The notes under the pieces: model-generated
Database searches by the model: none
What the model was told of the DNA's origin: nothing
What the model saw: only the letters and a program-made list of their open reading frames with translations
Translations under genes and position numbers: made by a program
Origin: UBA940 sp031547885
GTDB lineage: Bacteria > Bacteroidota > Bacteroidia > Bacteroidales > Rikenellaceae
NCBI GenBank assembly: GCA_031547885.1
Contig: JAVBRO010000023.1
Location: 34,246 to 98,245 of the forward strand
Reading direction: 5' to 3'
DNA length: 64,000 nt
Shown: one piece after another, positions 33,407-41,848 of the stretch
Numbering within the stretch: position 1 is the stretch's first letter
Layout of the letters: each line of letters opens with the position of its first letter

Positions 33407-34339
33407 ATGAACAGGATCGACCGCATCTCGGCGCTGCTCGTGCAGCTTCAGTCGCGCCCGGTGGTGAAGGCTGCGCAGATGGCCGAACGCTTCGGGGTGA
33501 GCCTGCGGACGATCTACCGCGACATACGCACACTCTCGGAAGCGGGCGTACCGATATGCGGCGATGCCGGCGTGGGTTATTCGCTCGTCGAGGGTTACCG
33601 GCTGCCGCCGCTGATGTTCACCAAAGAGGAGGCGACGGCGCTGCTGACGGCCGGGAAGTTCGTCGAACAGCTTACCGACAGCCACAACAGCCGTCTTTTC
33701 AGGCAGGGAATGGACAAGGTCAGGGCCGTGATGCGGGGCGTGGACAAAGAGTACCTGGCAGGGGTGGGGGAGTCGATATCGGTCTACCGCTCGCGCCGCA
33801 CGCCGATAGCGAAGCTGCCCAACCTGCTGCAAACCCTTCTGGCAAGCGTGAACGACCGCGAGATACTCGAAATCAGCTATATCAACGCCGACGGAAACGC
33901 CACCTGCCGGGAAGTGGAAGCCGTGGGCGTAACCTATTCGCACCCTTACTGGTACCTCACGGCGTGGTGCCACCTGAGAGGGGAGTACCGCACGTTCCGC
34001 ATGGACCGCGTCGAGGGCGTCGCGCCGACCGGAAAACCACACACCCGCGAGCATCCGCCTCTGGAACTGCTTGCTGGACAGGACGACGGCGGCTGCCTCA
34101 CCGAGGTGGTGATCCGCACGAGCAGGGAACTTGCCCGCCGCACCGCAGACGCCTGTTATTATATGGGCCTGGTCGAAGAGCGTGAATTGTCCGACGAGCG
34201 TGTGGAGCAGGTCTACATGACTTACAGCGTCGAATCGATGGCCCGCTGGGTGCTCTCGAACGCCGACACGACAACTGTGGTAAGTCCGTCGGAAGTAAAT
34301 GAAATTATTAAACGAATCTTAAAAAACATTGCATTATGA
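33407..34339 (+). CDS. HTH/WYL-domain transcriptional regulator (YafY-like)
   Basis: The protein has 310 residues. An N-terminal winged helix-turn-helix of the HTH_11 type is present (about 1-60; KAAQMAERFGVSLRTIYRDI). A WYL domain (about 135-210) contains a variant W-Y-L signature seen in SHPYWYLTAWCH, and a WCX-type C-terminal region follows. WYL domains bind small ligands or nucleic acid ends and control DNA-damage, defence or metabolic genes. Its stop overlaps the next start by four bases, so it is co-translated with the GyrI-like protein. Confidence 0.92.
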   Translation: MNRIDRISALLVQLQSRPVVKAAQMAERFGVSLRTIYRDIRTLSEAGVPICGDAGVGYSLVEGYRLPPLMFTKEEATALLTAGKFVEQLTDSHNSRLFRQGMDKVRAVMRGVDKEYLAGVGESISVYRSRRTPIAKLPNLLQTLLASVNDREILEISYINADGNATCREVEAVGVTYSHPYWYLTAWCHLRGEYRTFRMDRVEGVAPTGKPHTREHPPLELLAGQDDGGCLTEVVIRTSRELARRTADACYYMGLVEERELSDERVEQVYMTYSVESMARWVLSNADTTTVVSPSEVNEIIKRILKNIAL

Positions 34340-34809
34340 AAATAATCAGCATGGAGATCGAAAACCTCTCCCCGATGGATACGATTGCCAGTCCGCACAC
34401 CGGTGCTTACTCGGGCATCGCCGCCGCTTTTGAAAAATTGGGCGTGTGGGCGGGCCAACACAACCTGTGGGCGAAAGGGCCGAAGATGGCCGGCGTCTAC
34501 TGCGACGATCCGTCGACGACGCCCGAAGCGCAGCTCCGCTCGCTGGCCTGCCTGGAAGATCTGGGCGGTGCGGAACCGGGCGCAGGCATGCAGCGCTATA
34601 CGATCGGCGGCGGAAAATATTTCGTAACCACGGTCGAGGTGCGCATGGACGAATACGGCGAGGCGTGGCAAAAAGCCGAAGCCGCACTCAACGATAAAGG
34701 TTACGGCCGCGACGGGCGCGACTATTTCGAGCTGTACGTAAGCTGTGTCGACCACACCCAGGGCGCCGACGCCCCGTGGATAGTGAAAATCTGCCTGCCC
34801 GTTAAATAG
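34336..34809 (+). CDS. GyrI-like small-molecule-binding protein
   Basis: The protein has 157 residues, with a SHS2-fold GyrI/AraC-effector-binding domain across most of its length (YSGIAAAFEKLGVWAG, GVYCDDPSTTPEAQLRSLAC, YFVTTVEV, then YFELYVSCVDHTQGADAPW). Stand-alone GyrI-like proteins bind or hydrolyse cyclopropanoid and other toxic small molecules, or act as gyrase modulators. Four-base overlap with the WYL gene suggests it is part of that regulator's output or sensing. Confidence 0.85.
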   Translation: MKIISMEIENLSPMDTIASPHTGAYSGIAAAFEKLGVWAGQHNLWAKGPKMAGVYCDDPSTTPEAQLRSLACLEDLGGAEPGAGMQRYTIGGGKYFVTTVEVRMDEYGEAWQKAEAALNDKGYGRDGRDYFELYVSCVDHTQGADAPWIVKICLPVK

Positions 34810-34818
34810 CTGCCGGAC

Positions 34819-35307
34819 ATGAGTGAAAAACCGTTGGTAGACAGGGAGTACCTGCTTGAAAAATCCCACGACATGGGAGGCTGGACCTATACGATCATCC
34901 CCGAGATCCCGCCCGATCCGCACTCCCCATTCGGTTGGGTAAAGGTTAAAGGCAGTATCGACGGCTACGGGATCAGCAACTACCATCTGCTGCCGACGCT
35001 GAAAGGTACCGGACAGGTGTTCCTGTCGGTAAAGGCAGACATCCGGAAGAAGATCGGGAAACAGGCGGGCGATCATGTCCGCATAATTTTATATCCGGAT
35101 AATGACCCGCCGGAAGTTCCCGAAGAACTGCTCGCGTGCCTGCGGGAGGACGCAGAAGCGCTGCAGTTCTTCAATTCGCTGAGTGAAAGCCAGCAGCAAC
35201 ATTATGTCAGGTGGATATATTCCGCAAAGACCGACCGGACGAAAGTGGACAGGATCGCAAAAACAATTGCCAGGCTTTCCGGACGCCGAAAATTTACAGA
35301 CCGATAA
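34819..35307 (+). CDS. DUF1905/YdeI (OmpD-associated) family protein
   Basis: The protein has 162 residues. DUF1905-type N-terminal part (about 15-95): GWVKVKGSIDGYGISNYHLLP and VFLSVKADIRKKIGK. YdeI-like C-terminal part (about 105-158): ALQFFNSLSESQQQHYVRWIYSAKTDRTKVDRI. YdeI proteins have been linked to bacteriocin and antimicrobial-peptide resistance, but the mechanism is unclear. It lies nine bases after the GyrI-like gene and is probably the last gene of the run. The 184 bases after it hold nothing recognisable. Confidence 0.88.
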   Translation: MSEKPLVDREYLLEKSHDMGGWTYTIIPEIPPDPHSPFGWVKVKGSIDGYGISNYHLLPTLKGTGQVFLSVKADIRKKIGKQAGDHVRIILYPDNDPPEVPEELLACLREDAEALQFFNSLSESQQQHYVRWIYSAKTDRTKVDRIAKTIARLSGRRKFTDR

Positions 35308-35491
35308 CCTTGAGTTTCGATCCTGGGGGCGTATTCTATCGGTCGATTATGCCTTCCCTGTGCATTTGCCTTAGACGAGCGGAAATTCCGATATCCGCCG
35401 CATCGTGCATCCGTAGGGTATGAGCGTTATCTCCTCTGCCGGAGCGCCTTAGAGTTCGCTGCCGGTGATGCTGCGGCTGAAATTCGGCGCG

Positions 35492-37363
35492 TCAACTGCC
35501 GGCGATCTCGCTGAGCTCCATCCAGCGCATGGTCCGCTCGTCGATAAGGTCGATCAACGCGGCGATCCGCTGCGACTTGGCAGTAAGGTCATCTAACGAA
35601 AGGGTGCCGGAGCCGAGTTCTGTTTCGAGAGAAGCCTTTTCCTGTTCCAGAGCTTCGATCTCGGGCTCGAGGCCTTCCAGTTCGCGCTTCTCCTTAAAGG
35701 AGAGTTTGCGTTCCGACGGGCCGCGGCGGCGTTCTTCGGTTACGGCTTTGGCAGGTTTGTCGGCCGTACGCTGAGCTGATTCCCGTTCCTGTTTCCAGTC
35801 GATATAGTCGGTGCAGCTGCCGGGGAAATCCTTGACCTCGCCGTTGCCCCTGAAGATGAGCAGATGCTCGACAACCTTGTCCATGAACCAGCGGTCGTGC
35901 GAAACCACGATCAGACACCCCTTGAAAGATTGTAAATACTCTTCGAGCACGCCGAGCGTCAGGATGTCGAGATCGTTGGTGGGTTCGTCCAGGACCAGGA
36001 AATTCGGGCTGGTCATCAGTATCGTGCAGAGGTAGAGCCTGCGCCGTTCGCCGCCGCTCAGACGCGCCACGAAGCTGTGCTGCACCTCGGGCGGAAACGA
36101 GAAATATTGCAGGAACTGTGAGGCGGTCATCCGCCGTCCGTCGCCCAGATCGATATGTTCGGCGATGCGCGTGACGACGTCCAGAACTTTCATCGAGTCG
36201 TCGAATTCGAGCCCCGTCTGGCTGTAGTAGCCGAAGCGCACGGTCTCGCCGATCTCGATCGTCCCGCTGTCGGGCGCGACCTGGCCCACGAGCATCTTGA
36301 TGAAGGTGCTTTTTCCCGTGCCGTTGCTGCCCACGATACCCATCTTCTCGTAGCGCGCGAACGTGTAGCTGAAATCGTCGAGGAGTTTTATATCGCCGTA
36401 GCTTTTCGAGATATGCCGCGCTTCGAATATTTTTGTGCCGATGCGCGACGCCTTGACATCGAGCCTGACCGCCCCCTGTGTGCGATCCGAGCGAAGCCGG
36501 TCTTCGAGGTCGTGGAACGCATCGATCCTTGCCCGGGCTTTCGTGGCGCGGGCCTGGGGCTGGCGGCGCATCCAGTCGAGCTCCTTGCGGAACAGGTTCA
36601 ACTCGCTCTCGCGCCGTGCGGCGGCCGCGGAGATCCTCTCGCTGCGCTTTTCGAGATAGTAACTGTAATTACCCGCGTAAGTATAGATGCGGCGGTCGTC
36701 TATTTCGATTATCTCATTGCTCACTTCGTCGAGGAAATACCGGTCGTGGGTCACCATCAGCACGCTGGCGCTCCCGCCCGAAAGATAACCTGCCAGCCAC
36801 TCGGTCATATCCATGTCGAGGTGGTTTGTAGGCTCGTCGAGGATCAGCAGATCGGCTTCGTTGATAAGTACGTTTGCCAGCGCCACGCGCTTCAACTGGC
36901 CGCCCGAGAGCAGTTCTGTCGGTTTGTCGAAATCGGTGATCCTGAGTCGTGTAAGTATCTGTTTGGCGCGGTGTTCGTAGTTCCACGCCTCAAGCCGGTC
37001 CATTTCGCCGGCAAGGGCGTTCATGCGGCCGGCGTCATTGTCGGCGACTGCGCTTTCATAGGCCGCTATAGTGCCTAAAACGGGATTGTCGGAATGGAAA
37101 CAGGCCTCGAGGACGGTCATGCCGGCGGGGTAGGATGGGTTCTGTTCCAGATAGGCCACCCTCAGGTCGCGCCGGGGTGTGATCAGCCCGCTCTGGTAAT
37201 CCTCGCGCCCGGCCAGAATATTCAGCAGAGTGGTCTTGCCCGCCCCGTTGCGGGCGATAAGGCTCACTCTTTGGCCCTTGCCGATACTGAACGAGATATC
37301 TTCGAACAGCACCAGATCGCCGAAAGACTTGGTAAGGTTTTCTACCTGCAGATAATTTATCAT
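35492..37363 (-). CDS. ABC-F family ATPase (Uup-like)
   Basis: The protein has 623 residues with no membrane segments. There are two ABC nucleotide-binding domains (about 4-255 and 310-530), each with Walker A (ARNGAGKTT; GSNGTGKST), signature (LLSGGQLKRVAL; RLSGGERRRLYL) and Walker B (LLILDEPTNHLDM; FLVLDEPTNDLDI). The linker between them is the charged, arginine-rich ABC-F P-site tip region. The C-terminus (about 555-623) is a Uup-type coiled coil. ABC-F proteins act on ribosomes to relieve stalled or antibiotic-bound states. The Uup-like architecture suggests housekeeping more than dedicated drug resistance. Confidence 0.93.
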   Translation of the reverse strand: MINYLQVENLTKSFGDLVLFEDISFSIGKGQRVSLIARNGAGKTTLLNILAGREDYQSGLITPRRDLRVAYLEQNPSYPAGMTVLEACFHSDNPVLGTIAAYESAVADNDAGRMNALAGEMDRLEAWNYEHRAKQILTRLRITDFDKPTELLSGGQLKRVALANVLINEADLLILDEPTNHLDMDMTEWLAGYLSGGSASVLMVTHDRYFLDEVSNEIIEIDDRRIYTYAGNYSYYLEKRSERISAAAARRESELNLFRKELDWMRRQPQARATKARARIDAFHDLEDRLRSDRTQGAVRLDVKASRIGTKIFEARHISKSYGDIKLLDDFSYTFARYEKMGIVGSNGTGKSTFIKMLVGQVAPDSGTIEIGETVRFGYYSQTGLEFDDSMKVLDVVTRIAEHIDLGDGRRMTASQFLQYFSFPPEVQHSFVARLSGGERRRLYLCTILMTSPNFLVLDEPTNDLDILTLGVLEEYLQSFKGCLIVVSHDRWFMDKVVEHLLIFRGNGEVKDFPGSCTDYIDWKQERESAQRTADKPAKAVTEERRRGPSERKLSFKEKRELEGLEPEIEALEQEKASLETELGSGTLSLDDLTAKSQRIAALIDLIDERTMRWMELSEIAGS

Positions 37364-37436
37364 CGTACAAAAATAGTAAAAGTACGGGAGTTTAGCCCGG
37401 ACATTTTTTTCGGCCCGGCCTATGTCGATAAATTAT

Positions 37437-37489
37437 TCGATTATATGAGTATAATTATCGACGAAATCTCATTTAATATCGACGAGATC
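37437..37489. repeat. 21-bp-phased repeats upstream of the lipocalin/PEP-phosphotransferase pair
   Basis: TATCGACGAAATC (37456-37468) and TATCGACGAGATC (37477-37489) are direct repeats, 12 of 13 identical, with a 21-base period. A third TCGA at 37437-37440 is in the same phase. They end 11 bases before a TATATTTG promoter box. Two-turn spacing on the same face of DNA is typical of operator sites. Confidence 0.6.
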
Positions 37490-37500
37490 GAAATATTTAC

Positions 37501-37508
37501 TATATTTG
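37501..37508 (+). promoter_or_regulatory. Candidate -7 box for the lipocalin/PEP-phosphotransferase pair
   Basis: TATATTTG matches TAnnTTTG, 38 bases before the ATG at 37546. The -33 position is AT-rich without a perfect TTTG, consistent with activator dependence. Confidence 0.5.
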
Positions 37509-37545
37509 CATTGAACGCACCGGATCAACTTTAATTTTATTGGAT

Positions 37546-38610
37546 ATGGGAATCAAACGCATGCTTAAAGCCAGGCTCATCGAGAACGCGATGAAGAAAA
37601 GGCGCAGGGAACATCCTTTCGATATAGAATATGCCGACAACTACCGGCTTCCGGCAGACGCCGAAAGCAACCAGAGCAACAGCCATTACTATTTCCTGAC
37701 CGATTTCAAGAGCGGCGAGACTCTGTTTTTCCGCAGCGCGGTGCGCGGAAGCGGCAAAACCGACGAGCTGTGGTTCATGTACAGCGACGGCAGGGGCAAC
37801 ATCCTGCTTGCTGAAAAAGACCATGTCAAGAAAGGAGAAAAGAATCCCGTGAGCGTGGAGTGCGTCGAGGCGGGCAAACTCCTGAAGTTCCGCTACGACG
37901 GCAATGTGGTCGCGGCCGTGAAAACCGATCAAGGGTATGTTCCGCAGGATGGCGCGAAGCCTCAGAAACTCACCATGGAAGGCGAATTCACCGGCACAAG
38001 CCCCGTTTTCGAATTCTCGTCGCACATGAGCCCGAAACTGATGTCGAGGGCGATCAGCCGCGAGGAGTTTTCCAAGACCCTGCAGGAGACCATGTCCGCC
38101 ATCCATCAGGTACATCTCGAACAGTCAGGCCACGCCACGGCGGTCATAAATACAGGCGGCAGGGAGATCCGGCTCGAAAACTTTCCGGCGGCCCGCGACC
38201 ACTCCTACGGCAAACGCGAATGGAGCTATTTCGACCGCTATATCTGGACCATCGCACTGCTCGAGAACGGCGATTTTGTCCACACGAGCATGATGCGCTA
38301 TCCGGCGATATCGTATCTGCAGGCAGGTTTCTACATCACGGCCGGCCGGATGATCAGCCTTCTCAGGGCGACAGAAATGGATGAACTTCCGACTCTGGGA
38401 ACCGTTCCTCCGGCCATCGAGATAACCGGACAGTACGAAGACGGCAAAACGAGGATTATCCGGGCGAAAAACGATTTCAAGGTCCCGTATCTTTTCGACG
38501 ATGATTTCAAGGTGGTGGAGGGCGTGTCGGACTTCGAGATCGACGGCGTGAAGGGCCGTGGCATTACGGAATTCGCATTCAACAGGGACGAATCCCGCTG
38601 GGGACGGTAA
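37546..38610 (+). CDS. Lipocalin-like (hydroxyneurosporene-synthase/CrtC-like) protein of unknown function
   Basis: The protein has 354 residues from the ATG at 37546 (MGIKRMLKARL); an in-frame TTG lies two codons upstream. There is no signal peptide or membrane segment. Beta-rich sequence with patterns such as SHYYFLTDFKSGETLFFR, ELWFMYSDGRGNI, MEGEFTGTSPVFEF and, late, ITEFAFNRDES suggests the double-lipocalin fold of CrtC-like and DUF7064/7065 proteins that bind lipidic substrates. The identification is by pattern only. It is followed after 12 bases by a PEP-synthase-like phosphotransferase, and the two are surely co-expressed. Together they may bind and phosphorylate a hydrophobic small molecule. 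Confidence 0.6.
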   Translation: MGIKRMLKARLIENAMKKRRREHPFDIEYADNYRLPADAESNQSNSHYYFLTDFKSGETLFFRSAVRGSGKTDELWFMYSDGRGNILLAEKDHVKKGEKNPVSVECVEAGKLLKFRYDGNVVAAVKTDQGYVPQDGAKPQKLTMEGEFTGTSPVFEFSSHMSPKLMSRAISREEFSKTLQETMSAIHQVHLEQSGHATAVINTGGREIRLENFPAARDHSYGKREWSYFDRYIWTIALLENGDFVHTSMMRYPAISYLQAGFYITAGRMISLLRATEMDELPTLGTVPPAIEITGQYEDGKTRIIRAKNDFKVPYLFDDDFKVVEGVSDFEIDGVKGRGITEFAFNRDESRWGR

Positions 38611-38622
38611 CGGGAGCAGGAT

Positions 38623-41061
38623 ATGGAAATCTACGATCTGTCGGACATACCCGGCCGGGTTCTGGAAAACATAGGCGGCAAAGCCAAAGGACTCGCGCTG
38701 CTTGCTTCCTACGGGTTCAATACGCCGAAAGGGGCGGTAGTCAGGAAACTGGATTCGGACGCCGACTACGAAAAGGCGGCGGTTTTCTACGAGCGGCACG
38801 GAAGCCGGTGCGTGGCTGTCCGGTCGAGCGCCGGAGCCGAGGACGGCAGCGATTTCTCATCCGCAGGCCAGTACGCTTCAGTGTTGAACGTCCGAGGCAG
38901 GGAGGGCTTTATATGCGCCTTGAAAGAGTGCGTCGCGTCGCTCGGCAGCGAGACAGCCGGGAGCTATTCGTCGTTCTTCGCGGGTGCGCGCAGTTCGGAG
39001 ATGAACGTGGTGGTGCAGGAGATGGTCGACGCCGCATGTGCCGGCGTATGTTTTACGATCGACCCGTCGACGGGCGACGATAAAGTAATTATCGAAGCCG
39101 TCGCAGGGCTCGGCGAAAGCCTGGTTTCGGGCAGGTCCGCGGCCGAGCATTTTGAGATCCCCTACAAAAGGGACGTCAGCGGCAGGATCTATCCGGATAT
39201 GCCGGACAAATTCGACAGCGGCGTACTGAGCCGCGATATGATAATCACGATCGCCGGACAGGCCCTCGATGCGGCCGGATGTTTCGGCTATCCGCTCGAT
39301 ATGGAGTGGGCAGTCGACCGCAGCGGCGCGCTGGTGTGGCTCCAGGCGCGTCCTGTGACCTCTGGCTGCGGGATCGGCATCGATGAACTCGACCACAAGG
39401 GAATGCCGGCCGATACCGTCTTCACCAACTGCAACATCGGGGAGATGCTCCCGGGGGCCGTAACGCCGCTGTCGCTCAGCACGTCGGTAATGGGCATCGA
39501 CATGGGGCTGCGACGGATGCTCGTCACCGCCGGAGCCTACCGCAGCATCGGTGAAGTGCCGGTCTGTATAACCAACTTCTCGAACCAGCTGTTCTTCAAC
39601 CTGACTGCTATCTACAAGATGGGCTACACGATTATCGGTGCCGACAAGCGTAACGTCGAGAACAGCATATGCGGCAAGACGATCGATACCCCGGAGCCCG
39701 GTTTCAGCCACATCAACGGCCTTGCGAAAACGATCAACGCCGCCCGTTATTTCAGGTTCCTTTTTTCGCGCAAAAAGGCGATGAAAAGGCTCGACAGGAT
39801 GACCGGAACCTTCACGATAGAGCCTTCCGACGATATCGAAATCTATTTCAACCGCATAGACGCCGAGGTCGGGAAATGCGTCGACTCGGCGTGGTACCAC
39901 TACATCACAAGCTCCTTCTCGGGCGCGATGAGCAGCACCCTGCTGACAATAATAAAGTCGGGCGGCATGGATGACCGCGAGGCACGGGCGCTGATGGCCG
40001 GGCTGCTGGAAGATATCGACGGGATAGAGAGCGTGGACATACTGCATTCGATGCGCCGCCTGGCCTCAGCCGTGGCGAAAGAGCGGCCCGATGCCGGACG
40101 GATGACGGCCGGGCAGCTCGCGGAGTTAGTGTTCTCTTCGCAGGATGAGATCAGGGACGCTTACGAATATTTTATCGCGCGCCACGGTCACCGCGGCATA
40201 CGTGAAGCCGAAATGCGGTCTGCGTCATGGGCGGGCGACAGCGAATCGCTATTCGGGAACGTGCTGACGATAATCAACTCCGGCTCTTTCGCGGCAAAAG
40301 AACAATACTCCCGATTCGTATTCTACAGGGAGCAGTTGCTGGAGGGTAAAAAGGGCCCGGGACGGGCCGGCCTCGACTGGCTGCTCAGACAGGCGCGGAC
40401 CGGGGTTTACAGCCGCGAATACACCAAGGCTCGTTATATAAAGGTGCTGGATGTCTTCAAGCAGGCCTACGCACGACTCGGCGGCATGATGGCCGAAGCG
40501 GGAGCGCTTCCCGATGCCGATCTGATATATTTTCTTACCCACGATGAACTTCGGGACCTTGTGACCGGCAAAAAAGCGGGCCTGATAAAGACGGCCCTCA
40601 AACGCCGCCGCCTGATTCCCCAGCAGCAGGCCGTGAAGTACCGGGACGTATACATAGGCGAACCTGTGCCGGTCAGGCAGGAGATCGTTGCGGCCGGAGA
40701 CGGTGCGATTCTCACCGGTGCGCCTATTTCGCGCGGCGAGGTTACGGGCAGGGCGCGAGTCGTCACCTGCGTCGAGGATGCCCGCAAACTCGAGAACGGC
40801 GAGATCATGGTGGCCGCGTTTACCGACATCGGCTGGTCGCCCTATTACAGCGTGATCGGAGGGCTGATAACCGAAGTAGGATCGGCCCTTTCGCACGGGG
40901 CGGTGGTGGCGAGGGAATACGGGCTTCCGCTGGTAGTGAACGTTGCGAACGCGACCGGAACCATCCGGACGGGCGACCTGGTGATGCTAGATGCGACGGG
41001 CGGCCGTGTGGTTATAATCGAAAGCGCGTCGGGGCGGAATGAGAATGAAATAGCCGCCTGA
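38623..41061 (+). CDS. PEP-synthase-like phosphotransferase (rifampin-phosphotransferase architecture)
   Basis: The protein has 812 residues. The N-terminal PPDK ATP-grasp domain (about 10-255) has GKAKGLALLASYGFNTP, VRSSAGAEDGSDFSSAGQYA, VVQEMVDAACAGVCFTIDP and DMEWAVDRSGALVWLQARPV. The middle (about 260-680) is helical and divergent, where related enzymes bind their substrate. The swivelling phosphohistidine domain (about 705-795) carries the catalytic H758 in ALSHGAVVAREYGLP. This three-part layout matches rifampin phosphotransferase and related ATP-dependent dikinases, rather than true PEP synthase with a PEP-binding barrel. Adjacent to a lipocalin-like protein. Substrate unknown; the middle domain is too divergent to assign antibiotic resistance. 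Confidence 0.82.
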   Translation: MEIYDLSDIPGRVLENIGGKAKGLALLASYGFNTPKGAVVRKLDSDADYEKAAVFYERHGSRCVAVRSSAGAEDGSDFSSAGQYASVLNVRGREGFICALKECVASLGSETAGSYSSFFAGARSSEMNVVVQEMVDAACAGVCFTIDPSTGDDKVIIEAVAGLGESLVSGRSAAEHFEIPYKRDVSGRIYPDMPDKFDSGVLSRDMIITIAGQALDAAGCFGYPLDMEWAVDRSGALVWLQARPVTSGCGIGIDELDHKGMPADTVFTNCNIGEMLPGAVTPLSLSTSVMGIDMGLRRMLVTAGAYRSIGEVPVCITNFSNQLFFNLTAIYKMGYTIIGADKRNVENSICGKTIDTPEPGFSHINGLAKTINAARYFRFLFSRKKAMKRLDRMTGTFTIEPSDDIEIYFNRIDAEVGKCVDSAWYHYITSSFSGAMSSTLLTIIKSGGMDDREARALMAGLLEDIDGIESVDILHSMRRLASAVAKERPDAGRMTAGQLAELVFSSQDEIRDAYEYFIARHGHRGIREAEMRSASWAGDSESLFGNVLTIINSGSFAAKEQYSRFVFYREQLLEGKKGPGRAGLDWLLRQARTGVYSREYTKARYIKVLDVFKQAYARLGGMMAEAGALPDADLIYFLTHDELRDLVTGKKAGLIKTALKRRRLIPQQQAVKYRDVYIGEPVPVRQEIVAAGDGAILTGAPISRGEVTGRARVVTCVEDARKLENGEIMVAAFTDIGWSPYYSVIGGLITEVGSALSHGAVVAREYGLPLVVNVANATGTIRTGDLVMLDATGGRVVIIESASGRNENEIAA

Positions 41062-41138
41062 TACGTAGAACTGTCTGTTTTTATTTGTAAATTCGTCGGG
41101 ACAAAGACGGGGAAATAAAAACTAAATTACAAGCTGGA

Positions 41139-41675
41139 ATGGATAACAACTTTTGGAAAGAGAGGTACAAGGATAGCTGGGATAAAGCCGCCCGGAAAGA
41201 AAAAATGGTTATTGAACAAATCGAAGGCAGGACAGGAAAGAAAGTTGAAATATTTGGATTAGGCGCCGGTTCCACGGAGTATCTTTCCGGCTCGGCCTCG
41301 GATCACAATTCGACCAAAGGCGATGCCGACCTGTACATCCGGGATGCGGATACGTTTATTGAAGTAACGGGCCCGAATATTCCGGTTAATCCTTCGGATG
41401 CACTGTGGATCAGGCCTGATAAGATACAAAATGCCCTGGCAAAGATGGAGAAGGGTATCGGGAAGGGGCATTTTGTAATTCACATAATAGAAGTAAAAGG
41501 CAGCTCCCGGATAATGATACGGGTAATCCCGATCAGTCCGGATCTGAACGATTATCCCACCATTAATCCAAGGATTCGGGGCACTGTGGAAACATATAAA
41601 GAAATTCCGGCAAACTATGGCCGTATAATCTCATTCGATGACTTTCTTGCCCTCATCTCGGATCAGACTAATTGA
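41139..41675 (+). CDS. AT-rich orphan protein, possible PD-(D/E)XK-like fold
   Basis: The protein has 178 residues with no signal peptide. The N-terminus is Lys/Glu-rich and helical (WKERYKDSWDKAARKEK). The centre reads GLGAGSTEYLSG, then KGDADLYIRDADTFIEVTG. The spacing of the Asp in GDADLYI and the Glu in IEVTG resembles the Asp...Glu-x-Lys core of restriction-endonuclease folds, but Thr replaces the usual Lys. Codon use is visibly more AT-rich than both neighbours, suggesting horizontal transfer. It stands alone between unrelated operons. I do not recognise a family; nuclease-like or DNA-associated roles are guesses. Confidence 0.62.
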   Translation: MDNNFWKERYKDSWDKAARKEKMVIEQIEGRTGKKVEIFGLGAGSTEYLSGSASDHNSTKGDADLYIRDADTFIEVTGPNIPVNPSDALWIRPDKIQNALAKMEKGIGKGHFVIHIIEVKGSSRIMIRVIPISPDLNDYPTINPRIRGTVETYKEIPANYGRIISFDDFLALISDQTN

Positions 41676-41848
41676 AAATTTCTGCGGCGGAAGATTTTGA
41701 GACCGTCCGGAATTTTTGTGCGGATGTTGGATTTAGCGGGGGGATTCCGATTCTGTTTGTGGCTGAAGTCAAAGTTATGTCGTAAATATACACAATACAC
41801 AGTGCTGACTGCCGGACGATTGCGGGCAAAATCGGGGTGCCGGCGCTT

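Noticed and set aside
37368..37375. Minus-strand TATTTTTG box before the ABC-F gene
   Set aside because: It would place the transcription start at or inside the start codon, so it is probably not the working promoter for the annotated start.
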